Assembly (NCBI GenBank): GCA_964017065.1
Contig: OZ024787.1
Span: 12,009,764 to 12,073,763, forward strand
From: Haliclona indistincta
Lineage: Eukaryota > Porifera > Demospongiae > Haplosclerida > Chalinidae
Direction of reading: 5' to 3'
DNA length: 64,000 nt
The notes below the pieces were generated by a model. That model ran no database searches, was not told the DNA's origin, and saw nothing but the letters and a program-made list of their open reading frames with translations. Shown here piece after piece: positions 52,382 through 64,000 of this stretch (the stretch's first letter is position 1; each line of letters opens with the position of its first letter). Position numbers and translations under genes: made by a program.

Positions 52382-54886
52382 ATGCCTCGTAAACGGTTAT
52401 GCTCGATAAACGCTGCAATGGATAGCTACATGTATCTCATTGTGTTGTATGCTCTGGTATTTTTCAGTGAAGGTGAGTTTGTTTACTTATGCCATAGCAA
52501 CATGTTGCAATATTCTTTATGCTCCAGTTGTTAATGGCTGCACTAGTGGGTTTATGGAGCTAGATATGCTTAAGAGAAGAGCTGAGAAGATTCCAGGTCA
52601 AGGCATGAGTGATCAAGTTCTGGACAATGAGTTCAGATTGCTTCCTGGCGAGAGCTTCAGCTGCAGTGGAACCATGACTGGTCTTCTTCTAGTGGGAGCA
52701 GTGAGAAATACTATCTTTAGAAAGGCTCTTCCTGAGATACAGCTGTGGAGAAATACTGGTGGTGATACATACACCAAGCAAGCTAGTGAAGATATCAGAT
52801 TGACTGAAGGAGACTTCAGTCCTGACGGAGTGCTTCAGTATAACCTGACCACTCCCATATCGTACCAGAGTGGAGATGTGTTGGGAGTGCATCAACCTAA
52901 TCAATTGTTTAGTTTAGTGAGAGTGTTCTACAGTCGTGACTCTGCTACATCTTATCGTCAAATGGGTATAAATCCATCATCAGTAAGCCTGTCGGACCTC
53001 TCATCTATAGGTGATCAACAAATCCTCATATCTCCTATTTCAGGTAACAGCTGGCTTATACTACAAAAATTATTTAAAATTGCATGATATTTCACTTTTT
53101 TACAGACTCACCTTGCACTGATAATTTTCTCAGTCGTTCTGTCCTACGAAATGAGGCACTTGATGTCAATATTAACAATGTGAGGATAAGAGACAACCAG
53201 CGTCTCTTTCCAGACATCACCTTCACCTGTAATGGCTTCATCACCAAGTGGATAATCGGCATGAGAGCAGAGCAGGCATCTTTACTGCCTGAGCTGCAAA
53301 TATGGCGCCAGAATGGTGGAGCCAGTTACACTAAAGCAAACTTCAGTCTAGTCCCTTCAGATGCAATTGCTACCAATAATGTTGTTGAGTTCGTTCCTAA
53401 TACTCCGCTGGAGTTCCAGGAGGGAGACATACTGGGAGTGTACCAACCACGGAGGCAAGACAGCGCATTAATTGTGTACTATCAGGAACGTGATGGTCCT
53501 GTGAACTATCTAGAAGGCAACAGTGCACTATCTACAGTTACTCTTCGTAATTCTGATGATGACTTTGACTACCCACTAGTGACTGTGGAGATCAGTACAG
53601 ATGGTAACCTCTTGAATATTGTTGCCTTTAGATTGGGTTTCCCTTGCACATCAATGATTGCTATTTTATCTTGGTAGCTAACAACTAGTGGAATGTTGAC
53701 ATATCCTTTATTGTGCTTATAGTGTGGGCTTATTCTGACCACATCATACCAAACCTGGTGCAGTTTGTGCAGAGAAGCCTTTTTAGCTTAAAGTGTAGAT
53801 TTCTTTGGACAGGATGATAGTACATACTGGAGGAAACAGTTTTATAACAATAATATTGAGCTCATAATTATTAACTCATGTCCGTCTATCTGCTTACAAA
53901 ATAGTTCCGTTACTAATACTATTTTGACTTCTATTTATGTATTTTTACAGCTGTGTCAATACAAGGCAATACCACAATGATCAGCAACATGTCAAACTCA
54001 TCTATTGTCACTACGTATGCTCCAGCAACAACTATGCAGGAAAATTCAATCATTTTTGTTCTAATTGCTCCACTGGTGCTGGTAATTTTCACCATTGCTA
54101 TCACCACAACAGTGATAAGTATTTTTATCTGGCTTAAAAGAAAAAACAGGAAATCTCAGTTTGTTCAAAATCCTGTGAGCAGAAGTGACATAAAAATACA
54201 ACAAAATATCTTGAATATCAATGACGAGGATAAGCAGCAAATGTATGTTATTAGTAACAGAAGCGCATGATAAGACCCATTACCAAATCTCATGCACCTT
54301 CCTCAGAATTGTATAAATCTAATTGTTACCTAAAGTATAATTGTTAGAGCCATTTATGATCTAATTTTGTCCATTTCTATTTGTTTGTAGGTCGACAGAC
54401 TATCATGTCTATTCTGAAGTAGTGGAAGACAGTGCTACTCCTACTGTTCCTGCACAAAACATTTCCTACTATGGTCAAATTCAGTTACACCAAAATGAGT
54501 GCTACACTTCTTCGAAGGATGAAAATCAGAACCAATGGTCATTGTGGTATGTAGTTCACAAGTCATAACTACCGCTCACTGTGCTGTATCATATTACAGG
54601 ATTGATGAAAATGGTAGCGCAGCTGGAGTAGTAACAGCTGTTGGAAAACAATTAGACAATCATTGCAGTGAGCAGGTTACTGAGCAAATTAAGAATATTA
54701 AACATTGTGATTATAAGTGAGTAAAGTGATGTGATCACCAATATTATGTGAATGTACTTGATATGCAATTGCAGGCTCAAGTCGGTAGACATTGGTTTGC
54801 AAAACACAACTCACCGTACAACGGAACCAGTTTTTCACATGGTGGAGAACATGGCTTATGATTCATTGTCACAACTACATGATTAA
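52382..54886 (+). CDS. R10: kinase-less paired-ectodomain receptor, plus strand
   Basis: Signal exon ends at 52472. The start is either 52382 (MPRKRLCSINAAMDSYMYLI) or 52418 (MDSYMYLIVLYALVFF); the second gives a cleaner signal peptide. Domain A is exon 52528-53043 (GCTSGFMELDMLKRRAEKI, FSCSGTMTGLLLV, GDFSPDGVLQYNLTTP, SGDVLGVHQP). Domain B is exon 53106-53603 (QRLFPDITFTCNGFITKWII, GDILGVYQP, FDYPLVTVEI). Both are whole-codon lengths with phase-1 junctions. The transmembrane exon (53951-54250) has VLIAPLVLVIFTIAITTTVI. Tail exons at 54391-54547 (QLHQNECYTSS), about 54600-54718 and 54775-54886 (VENMAYDSLSQLHD-stop) carry tyrosine motifs. No kinase. It is separated from other R genes by the KATNIP/DNAJC11 pair and inverted relative to R1-R9. 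Confidence 0.86.
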
Positions 54887-55014
54887 TGTTATTATTGTAC
54901 GCGGGTGCTTGTATTTGTGATCTTTTCTCACTGTTCTGCTACCGTTCAAATTCTCGAAATTCTCAACAAGGTATTGGCACTCGCGACATGCCAATTACGA
55001 GCCCACCCACGTAT

Positions 55015-55062
55015 TACCACACGAGCCCCGCCCTTTGCAATTGCGTATAAATGATAATATCA
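55015..55062 (+). promoter_or_regulatory. Putative core promoter of R11: GC box plus TATA
   Basis: ACGAGCCCCGCCC is followed about 15 bp later by GTATAAATGATAAT, about 100 bp before the R11 start codon. The pairing of CGAGCCC(C)GCCC and TATAAAT recurs at 58478-58505. Confidence 0.55.
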
Positions 55063-55147
55063 TGCTTCATGCAACGCACAAGGCTGGTGAACTAGCAAGT
55101 CTACGACACTGAATTGAAGCAGTCTGTACATAAGTATCTATACTGCT

Positions 55148-58100
55148 ATGGTCTGCTATCTCCTTCTGTTTTATGCTCTTTTCTTCAGCTGTGAAGGTGA
55201 GCTTGCATAATATGCAAGTATAGTTTACTTCCTCATTGCTGCAGTTGTTAATGGCTGTACCAGTGGGTTTATGGAGCTAGATCTGCTCAGGAGGAGAGCA
55301 GAGAAGATTCCTGGTTCTAACTTCAGTGATGAAGGTCTGAACGATGAGTTCAGATTGCTTCCTAACGAGAGTTTCAGCTGCAATGGTGTCATGACTGGTC
55401 TTCTCTTAGTGGTAACGATTTTAAATGTGGGAGAAAAGTATCCTGAGATACAGATATGGAGAAATACTGGTGGTAGTAACTACACCAGGCAAGCCAGTGA
55501 GGAGATCAGACTGAATCCAGGAGACTTCAGTCCTGATGGAGTGCTCCAGTATAACCTGACCACTCATATGTCATTCCAGAGTGGAGATGTGTTGGGAGTG
55601 TATCAACCATTTTTGTTAGATAGTGTATTGAGAGTGTATTGGCAGTTCAACTCCACATCGGTTACTTACAAAAACAGCTTTAATCCTTTATCACCAATAA
55701 ACGTATTGAATCTTCCAATTATGACCAGTGAGAAAATTTTGATATCGCCTATTACTACAGGTTAGATTTAAGTTGCACATGTTTATACTGCTCTAATTAA
55801 ATGTTATCACACTCAGGCTCACATTGTACTGGTAACTTTCTCAGTCGTTCTGCCCTGAGGCAAGCCGCACTGGACATCAACATCAATGATGTGATACCAA
55901 GCGAGGAACAGCGTCTCTTCCCAGACATCACCTTCACTTGTAATGGCTTTATCACCAAGTGGATAGTGGGAGCTGAACAAAGAGGCACAGCCGTCTTACA
56001 ATCTGAGCTGCAAATATGGCGGAATGCTGGGGGAAGAAACTACACCAAGACAGGCTTTACTCTACTCACTTCACCTTCAAGCACTCCTTTGGTTAATGTT
56101 TTTGAGTACAATCTTAACTCTCCATTGGAGTTCCACGAGGGAGATATACTAGGATTGTACCAACCACAGAGGCAGAATAGTACATTAGTAGTTTATGATC
56201 AGCAATGTGATGGTCCAGTAAATATTTTCGTAGAAGACGGTAGTGCACAATCTACTGTGACTCTTGATACTCCTCACAACCAATATGACTACCCACTAGT
56301 GACTGTGGAGATCAGTACAGGTAAACACCGTGCTCTCTTAATAGTTTTGGTCTATTCACATGTTTGGTAATGTATATGTGCGAATTTTTTGTGCAATAAA
56401 TTCCACAGTAGTATTACTCGCATGGTATAGTAAATTACTCACATATAATAGTAGAATTTACACACTAGTACTATTGATTCTATGCAGCTACAGTTTCTCC
56501 TGTTACAAAATCAAGCTATCCAGCCACCATTGTGTCTACTTCACCATTCACAAAGTCTTCAGAAATTAACGCTGAAGCTGTTACAGAAACAACGGGCACC
56601 ATTGTTTCATTGCTGACAACCTCTTTATTTTTTTCAGAGCTTAGCACTGAAAATATTGCAACAAGTACTTATTCAGGCACCGTTGATGCTTCACTGACAG
56701 CTGCACAAGCATGCACCTTCAGAAATTAGCTCTGGAACAAAAGACACCATTGTCACTCTGTCTACTAGTTCACAATTTTCTTCTGAAATTAGTACTGAAA
56801 TTGATATGGTTGTTCTAGCTTCCTCAGTAGCACCAACACTAGAGGGTATCCCGGTAGATAACACAAATTTGGATAGCACTATACATCTAACCAACCAATT
56901 ATCAACACCATTCACTTCATCTTCAGAAAGTTTCTCTACTTTGAATACAGTTTCTACAATCACTAATTCTTCAGTAACCAGTAGCATCTTGTCAGAGGAC
57001 ACCACTTCCTTTTCCTCGACTGCAACCAGTCCAGAAACTACCATAACAAGTAATACGAATTCAACTTTTTTTGCTGCTGTTGCTGCATTAGTAGCATTTC
57101 TATTCATCACCATTGCAATCATCACAGCAATTGCCTTTATCTTGATCTGGCGAAAAAGAAGATCGAGGGTCAGAAAGTCTCAGAACCATAAAGATTACCA
57201 AAAGGAACTAACTGTCAGCAACAACACCAATTCACTACCGAAGTATGTTGTATAGTAGTAATAACAAATATGCTGATAATTTAATAATGATCTTCAGGAA
57301 TGATGTTAGTGACATAGTTGAAGAGGAACAAGAACCAGAGGCTGCTGAATACTGCAGCATAGTTGTACAGCAAAACGGTGTCTACAGGTCACTTGTGCAA
57401 CTACAGCAAAATGTAAGCCACATGACCCCTTTGAATTCCTTTGGTGAGAGCAACAAGCAACTCTGCGGGTAAGTCAGCTTTGATAAAGATTAGTACAAAA
57501 ATGGTGTCACAAATGCTTGTAGGATGGATGGCTATGAAGAAGAAGGTGGTTCTTCTATAGTGTTACAGAATAATGGTGCTTACTGCAGCAGCACATCTGA
57601 CATACAGCTTCATCAAAACTCATGCTACCTCACTTCCTCTAGCGAAAATCACCAGCCGCAGCAACAACAAATGTAGGTAGTTATACCATACAAATTCTGC
57701 TATCACTAGAGCAAAAACCTTTATTTGCAGAAGAGCTGATGACAACGAAGAAGAAACAGACTCACCGATAGTGTTACAGCAGAACGTAAGCTACATGACC
57801 CCTTTGAATTCCTTTGGTGAGAGTAACAAGCAACTCTGGTAAGTCAGCTTTGATACAGTACAAAAATGGTTTCGTAATGCTTGTAGGATGGATGGAAATG
57901 ATGAAGAAGGTGGTTCTTCTATAGTGTTACAGAATAATGATGCTTACTGCAGCAGCACGTCTGATATACAGCTCCAACAGAATTCATGCTACCTCACTTC
58001 CTCTAGTGAAAATCACCAGCTGAAGCAACAACAAATGTAAGTAGTTATACCATACAAATTCTGCTATCAGTAGATCAAAAAACCGTCTTTGCAGAAGAGC

Positions 58101-58402
58101 TGATGACAACGAAGAAGAAACAGACTCCCCGATAGTGTTACAGCAAAACGATGCCTACAGCACCGTCCCAGTTTTGCAGCTACAGCAAAATGAGTGCTAC
58201 AATACTTCATGTGAACAAACACCAGATGTTGAGTGAGTACATGTGTGGAATGGTATATTAAGTTTCTACTTAATTTCACAGGTTCAACTCTATCAAGTAT
58301 TCGTATGCAGACGTTGGTTTACGACACACAACTTGTGCGAGGGATCCAATGCAATGGAAAATGGCGGAGAATGCTGCCTACAATTCCACAGCTCAATTAT
58401 AA
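55148..58402 (+). CDS. R11: kinase-less paired-ectodomain receptor with expanded tail
   Basis: Signal exon 55148-55196 (MVCYLLLFYALFFSCE). Domain A is exon 55245-55760 (GCTSGFMELDLLRRRAEKI, FSCNGVMTGLLLV, GDFSPDGVLQYNLTTH). Domain B is exon 55817-56320 (QRLFPDITFTCNGFITKWIV, GDILGLYQP, YDYPLVTVEI). A long Ser/Thr-rich stalk runs from about 56490, ending in a transmembrane helix (AAVAALVAFLFITIAIITAI) and WRKRRSRVRKS. A frame change near 56705-56728 lies between SLTAAQA and APSEISSG; it could be a lesion, an error or an unseen splice. At least seven tail exons carry repeated motifs: VLQNNGAYCSS, LHQNSCYLTSS, VLQQNVSYMTP, LQQNSCYLTSS, LQQNDAYST and LQQNECYNTS. The protein ends MAENAAYNSTAQL, matching R10's end. 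No kinase. Confidence 0.83.
57420..58160 (+). repeat. Tandem duplication of a tail exon pair in R11
   Basis: A unit of about 365-373 bp occurs twice. CATGACCCCTTTGAATTCC is at 57421 and 57794; AGGATGGATGG is at 57521 and 57885; AAGAGCTGATGACAACGAAG is at about 57731 and 58095. Exons, splice sites and introns are all duplicated, doubling the number of tyrosine motifs. Confidence 0.88.
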
Positions 58403-58469
58403 TTATTCATAAGACTCAATACGTAGACATTAGTGTTCTGCTATTTTTATTCCCACGCATGGCAAATCA

Positions 58470-58510
58470 GCAACAAAGTACGAGCCCTCCCGCTTCCTAT
58501 AAATAAATTT
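58470..58510 (+). promoter_or_regulatory. Orphan promoter-like element after R11
   Basis: ACGAGCCCTCCCGCTTCCTATAAATAAAT resembles the R11 GC-box plus TATA arrangement (the quoted motif core is CGAGCCCTCCCGC, then CTATAAAT). No signal-peptide exon or domain exon follows, so it may be a remnant of a further R gene. Confidence 0.4.
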
Positions 58511-59839
58511 ATCTGTTGTCAGTTCAGCGGTCGAGAATGAATTTCAGCTAGTCCACTAATGGGTAATGGTGCAATGGCTTTTAATTTTAAGAATAGTGGA
58601 AGCTAGTAAGCCAGAGTGTTGCATACCGGCAGTATCCACGTACTGTATAATATTATATATTTCTTCTGCTGTACAGATGAATCTCCACTGTGTCAGGGAT
58701 AATTTATATGTACCATACTAATTAACTACGCACAAGATAATTATTATAACTGTGCATCACCTGCAAACAATCCGCCATTGTAAGCAACCCAACTGCCGTG
58801 AGGAAAGGTCAAGACTTATTAGTGAAGATCTACTCAGGCTGTGCCTTCTCACCTTCAGTTTCGCATAAGATTAGATGGAATGTGCTTGAAGATCATGGCT
58901 GTTTCCATTGTTTGAAATAGAATAAGTTTTCTGTGTTATAATTCCTCAGCTCTGATTGACTAAGTGATGTATGCAATGAAAGTCCTAATTTTTAAATTAA
59001 AATAATAAAAATAATTATTATTAAAAATGGTGAACAGGATGTGATCCCAAATTGCATAGTATTTTAACAGACCCAATCATGATGACTTTCTATCAGGACA
59101 CTATTTTTGAGGTCCCATATGAGGTGATTCAATTAAGAGACTTTCACAGTTGTGCTTACAATGCCGTGGTTTGTCTATTGGCTACTGATCTGAGGTGTTG
59201 CATTGTTGAAGACATGCAGTACAGACTTTTGCAAGTTGCTTGTAATCACCTTCACAAGCTACAAGTGAATAATAGCTAAGGCTGCCTAAGCTGCGTTTAC
59301 TGTGAATAAACTCAAATATTAAAACGTTAGTTGATCTATGACTTTCAAATCCACCCGCCATTTTACGGCGCGCTCGCTTGTAACGCATGCGCATCAGTGT
59401 AGGCGGGTAAAGTTGACCGCCAATTTTGAATAGCTATAAATCGCTGTGAAGAGGAGCGCGAGGTCAGTCTGTGCCATCTGATGCTACTGTGAAGGACAAG
59501 ACCTACTGAAAATGAAGAACCCATCAAGCTATAGCCAACCAAGCTTCACAATGCTGTCACGAGTGTCTCGCTACCTCACTGAATGCGTTAGCGGTTAGTC
59601 TCCACCACTGTGACCGAGAAGGCTGTAATTTGTGTGTATATTTCTCTCACTCAAGCCTTACCCTTTCACAACTAAGCGTTGCCAACAACGCTACTCCAGC
59701 AATGTGACGCCGACAGCAGACACTGTCAACCTGAGATAGAACAAACAGAAGTGGGTATCCGTAACTCAAATTGAACTCAAAATCGCGCCAATTTCAATAC
59801 AACTGGTGAACTTAGTCAACTGGCTCTATCCTCTACTAC
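58511..59839. other. Intergenic, no gene recognised
   Basis: Contains small open frames only, for example 59052-59279 (75 codons) and a 28-codon one from 59512 (MKNPSSYSQPSF), none with a recognisable family or splice context. Confidence 0.4.
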
Positions 59840-62470
59840 TAGTTCTACCCTCTGATACTGGGCTTTACCCTCTGCTACTGGGCTCTACCCTCTGCTACTG
59901 GCTCTACCTTCAGCTACTTGCTACATGGTTACTGACGGATACATCTTCCCAAAAATGCTACGGTACCAGTAATTCATAGTTGTTCTAAGGTTATGTACAA
60001 TGCTAAGAAGTATAGTAACCATTGATGCTACACTTTCTATGGCACAAGAGAGTGTACCATCTGTGGTTTTAGTAATGCTAGGGTGTATGGTAGCAATGTT
60101 AGAGTGTATTTGCATGCCAGCATGTTAGCGTGCGATAGATAGTAACAAGGTTAGTGAGTGTTTGTGTGTATCTGCTAGCACGGCATGACAGTGAGTGAGT
60201 CAGTGGGAGAGTATTATGAATCATCTTTAATAATGTTGCATGTGATATTGCTGTGATAATTCATTCAATTTTAATGCATTGATGTATGTTAGCTAGTTTA
60301 GTCAAAGCCTTAGAATGAACATTGTGTAGTATAGGTAATGTAGTCAAAGTCTTAGCCAGGTAGATAGGTAGATAGCTAGGTAGTGTAGTCAAAGCTTTAG
60401 GTAGGTAGATAGCTACATTTGTATCAAGAGAGCATGAAGAGGAGCAGACCCTTAACCAGACAAGATCACCATCAACCGAGATCAAAACCAGATCAAAACC
60501 ACAATCAAGATCACTACCAATCAATCAAGATCACTACTTATCCATCAAGATAACCACCAATTAGTCAAGATCACCATAAACTATTCAAAATCACCACCAG
60601 TCAATCGCTCAGTACAGTCACATTCCCTATCTTATGGAACCAGTGTATGAGGTCAGTGCCACATCACTGTATGCTAGCAGCATTGATCACTCAATCCACT
60701 ACAGGGTCCAGTGTATAAACTCCTAACATCAACTGGAGTTAAGGAATGGGGCTAGCAGTGAAACACACTGGACCATGAGGTAACAGTAGCTAGTGATCTG
60801 TAACACACTTAATCACCTTTACCCTCTACAGCTTCACTACTACAGTATTGTTGCTACTGATGGCTACCACTAGCTACTGGCTCTACCCTCTGCTACTGGC
60901 TCTAGTCTCTGCTACTGGCTCTACTCTTTGCTACTGGTAATGCCACCAACCATTTCTACCTAAGATATTGCGGTACCAGTAATTAATAGTTGTTCTAAGG
61001 TTATGTACAATGCTAAGAAGTATACATGTAGTAACCATGGATGCTACACTTTCTATGGCACAAGAGAGTGCTCCATCTGTGGTTTTAGTAATGCTAGGGT
61101 GTATGGTAGCAATGTTAGAATGTATTTGCATGCCAGCATGTTAGCGTGCGATAGATAGTAACAAGGTTAGTGAGTGTTTGTGTGTATCTGCTAGCGCGGC
61201 ATGACAGTGAGTGAGTCATTGGGAGTGTATTATGAATCATCTTTAATAATGTTGCATGCGATATTGCTGTGATAATTCATTCAATTTTAATGCATTGATG
61301 TATGTTAGCTAGTGTAGTCAAAGCCTTAGAATGAACATTGTATAGTATAGGTAGTGTAGTCAAAGCCTTAGCCAGGTAGATGGCTAGGTAGCGTAGTCAA
61401 AGCATTAGATAGGTAGATAGCTATCAAGAGAGCATGATGAGGAGCAGACCCTGAAACAGACAAGATCACCATCTTCACAAACTATCTAGATCAAAACAAA
61501 TCAATCAAGATCACTAACAACCAATCAAGATCACTACTAATCAATCAAGATAACTGCCAATCAGTCAAGAGCACCATTAACTAATCAAAATCACCACCAG
61601 TCAATCACTCAGTACGGTCTCATTCCCGATCTTATGGAACCAGTGTATGAGGTCAGTGCCACATCACTGTATGCTAGCAGCATTGATCACTCAATCCACT
61701 ACAGGGTCCAGTGTTTAAACTCGTAACGTCAACTGGAGTTAAGGAATGGGGCTAGCAGTGAAACACACTGGACCATGAGGTAACAGTAGCTAGTGATCTG
61801 TAACACACTTAATCACCTGTACCCTCTACAGCTTCACTACTACAGTATTGTTGCTACTGATGGCTACACACTGGACCATGAGGTAACAGTAGCTAGTGAT
61901 CTGTAACACACTCACTCAATCATATTTACCAACTATAGCTACACTACTACAAGATTGTTGCTATTGATGGCTACCACAAGTACTGGTTCTGATGCTACTG
62001 GCTCTACTCTCTGCTACTGATCTATCCTCAGTTACTGGCTCTACACTCTGCTACTGGCTTTACCACCGACCATTTCTACCCAAGATATTGCGGTACCAGT
62101 AATCTATAGTTGTTCTAAGGCTATGCACAAATGCTAAGATCTATAGTAACCATGCATGGATGCTACACTTCTATGGCACAAGAGAGTGTACCATCTGTGG
62201 TTTTAGTAATGCTAGGCTGTATGATAGCAATGATAGAATGTATTTGCATGCCAGCATGTTAGCGTGCGTTGTGACATCATGGATAATAACAAGGTCAGTG
62301 AGTGTTTGTACGTATCTGCTAGCGCGGCATGACAGCGAGTGAGTCAGTGGGAATGTATTATGAATAATGTTGCATGTGATATTGCTGTGCTGTTTCACTG
62401 GTGCTAGCTTGTGTAGTAAAGCCTCAGTTAGGTAGATAGCTAGGCAATGTAGTCGAAGCATTATAGGATG
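59840..62470. repeat. Three tandem units of about 1 kb
   Basis: Landmark CGGTACCAGTAAT occurs at 59961 and 60971, and as CGGTACCAGTAATCTATAG at 62091, giving spacings of 1,010 and 1,120 bp. Each unit contains CTCTGCTACTGGCTCTACC arrays, TGGCACAAGAGAGTG, a TAGGTAGATAGCTAGGTAG stretch and, in the first two, AAACACACTGGACCATGAGG. The third unit is truncated, with an extra local repeat of ACACACTGGACCATGAGG near 61865. No coding gene seen. Confidence 0.85.
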
Positions 62471-62716
62471 AAAACTTGTGCTAAAGACTTAGTTAGGTAG
62501 ATAGGTAATCGAGAGTATGGAGATCAAGGCAACTAGGAGATGTTCTACTGAAGAAATCAAGACGAGTCAACTATACTAACAGATGGAAGACAATTCAAGA
62601 TTCATCGTTGCAGTGAAGTCAACAATCTTATGATGTGTTCACAATGCATTTTGTTCTGTAGGAAACCATGGATACAAGCTGGAGATGATGATATTATTAT
62701 TGTTGTAAATAATTTC

Positions 62717-64000
62717 TAATGTACTGGTTCAATGTAACTCACCCCTCACTGGTCTAATGTACTGGTTCAATGTAGCTCACCCCTCACTGGTCTAATGTAC
62801 TGGTTCAATGTATAGCTCACCCCTCTCTGGTCTAATGTACAGGTTCAATGTAGCTCACCCCTCACTGGTCTAATGTACTGGTTCAATGTAACTCACCCCT
62901 CACTGGTCTAATGTACTGGTTCAATGTAGCTCACCCCCACTGGTCTAATGTACTGGTTCAATGTAGCTCACCCGGCCCTCACTGGTCTAATGTACTGGTT
63001 CAATGTAGCTCACCCCTCACTGGTCTAATGTACTGGTTCAATGTAGCTCACCCCTCACTGGTCTAATGTACTGGTTCAATGTAGCTCACCCCTCACTGGT
63101 CTAATGTACTGGTTCAATGTAGCTCACACCTCACTGGTCTAATGTACTGGTTCAATGTAGCTCACCCCTCACTGGTCTAATGTACTGGTTCAATGTAGCT
63201 CACCCCTCACTGGTCTAATGTACTGGTTCAATGTAGCTCACCCCTCACTGGTCTAATGTACTGGTTCAATGTAGCTCACCCCTCACTGGTCTAATGTACT
63301 GGTTCAATGTAACTCACCCCTCACTGGTCTAATGTACTGGTTCAATGTAGCTCACCCCTCACTGGTCTAATGTACTGGTTCAATGTAACTCACCCCTCAC
63401 TGGTTTAATGTACTGGTTCAATGTAGCTCACCCCTCATTGGTCTAATGTACTGGTTCAATGTAGCTCACCCCTCACTGGTCTAATGTACTGGTTCAATGT
63501 AGCTCACCCCTCACTGGTCTAATGTACAGGTTCAATGTAGCTCACCCCTCACTGGTCTAATGTACTGGTTCAATGTAGCTCACCCGGCCCTCACTGGTCT
63601 AATGTACAGGTTCAATGTAGCTCACCCTCACTGGTCTAATGTACAGGTTCAATGTAGCTCACCCTCACTGGTCTAATGTACTGGTTCAATGTAGCTCACC
63701 CCTCACTGGTCTAATGTACTGGTTCAATGTAGCTCACCCCCACTGGTCTAATGTACTGGTTCAATGTAGCTCACACCTCACTGGTCTAATGTACTGGTTC
63801 AATGTAGCTCACACCTCACTGGTCTAATGTACTGGTTCAATGTAGCTCACACCTCACTGGTCTAATGTACTGGTTCAATGTAGCTCACCCCTCACTGGTC
63901 TAATGTACTGGTTCAATGTAGCTCACCCCTCACTGGTCTAATGTACAGGTTCAATGTAGCTCACCTCTCACTGGTCTAATGTACTGGTTCAATGTAGCTC
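62717..64000. repeat. 38-bp minisatellite, about 34 copies, open at right edge
   Basis: The unit GGTCTAATGTACTGGTTCAA plus TGTAGCTCACCCCTCACT (38 bp) is repeated head to tail with few changes (CTGG to CAGG, CCCC to CACC, an occasional CCCGGCCC insert). The array continues past the window. Apparent frames in it (LTGLMYWFNVAH) are repeat artefacts. Confidence 0.95.

Noticed and set aside
59052..59279. 75-codon open frame in the right intergenic region
   Set aside because: No family match, no signal or splice context, and length expected by chance in this composition.
62717..64000. 38-bp repeats as a CRISPR array
   Set aside because: Units are directly adjacent without unique spacers, and the window is eukaryotic with spliced genes.

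Overview
This is a eukaryotic, metazoan window: genes are split by many short (about 50-80 bp) GT-AG introns, and most of the proteins are single-pass receptors with tyrosine-kinase or tyrosine-motif tails. The gene content (an expanded receptor tyrosine kinase family next to KATNIP and DNAJC11 homologues) and the compact AT-rich layout suggest a demosponge, most likely Amphimedon queenslandica or a close relative. The species is inference; the gene structures were read from the sequence.

The window is dominated by one family of type I membrane receptors, called R1-R11 here. Each has a signal-peptide exon, domain A in one exon, domain B in one exon, a Ser/Thr-rich stalk, one transmembrane helix and a tail with tyrosine motifs. 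In the members I checked, both domain exons are bounded by phase-1 introns. A and B are about 165-175 residues each, are distantly similar to each other, and match no named domain I recognise. R1 (1-3741, minus) ends in an active-looking tyrosine kinase that runs off the left edge. R2 (3840-5932), R3 (6956-8854), R4 (10116-12024), R5 (14633-16656), R7 (28093-30011) and R9 (40417-42392), all minus, and R10 (52382-54886) and R11 (55148-58402), both plus, have no kinase and end in short docking tails. R6 (17197-18968) and R8 (about 30890-32988) are pseudogenes. R3 and R4 are a recent tandem duplication, and a third promoter plus signal-exon remnant lies at 13618-14250.

A second type of receptor kinase lies at 34490-39475 (plus). 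Its ectodomain is glycine-rich and ALK/LTK-like, but its C-terminal tail exons match the tail exons of the kinase-less receptors. The kinase genes and kinase-less receptors may therefore form one signalling set: kinase receptors, co-receptors or substrates with the same NxxY-type tail motif.

Other genes are a single-exon GT92 (DUF23) glycosyltransferase (24034-25227), a KATNIP homologue (about 49125-42695, minus) and DNAJC11 (50033-52185, plus). The last two are head-to-head across about 900 bp flanked by an inverted repeat.

Mobile DNA fills 19.6-22.7 kb, 25.9-27.7 kb and 43.1-45.9 kb. It includes a recurrent roughly 1.2 kb element with a different hairpin at each end, a LINE reverse-transcriptase remnant interrupted by that element, a piggyBac-like MITE and two other inverted-repeat elements. 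The right end is repetitive: about 1 kb tandem units (59.8-62.5 kb) and a 38-bp minisatellite (62717-64000). A 200-N assembly gap sits at 47101-47300 between GA-rich microsatellites.
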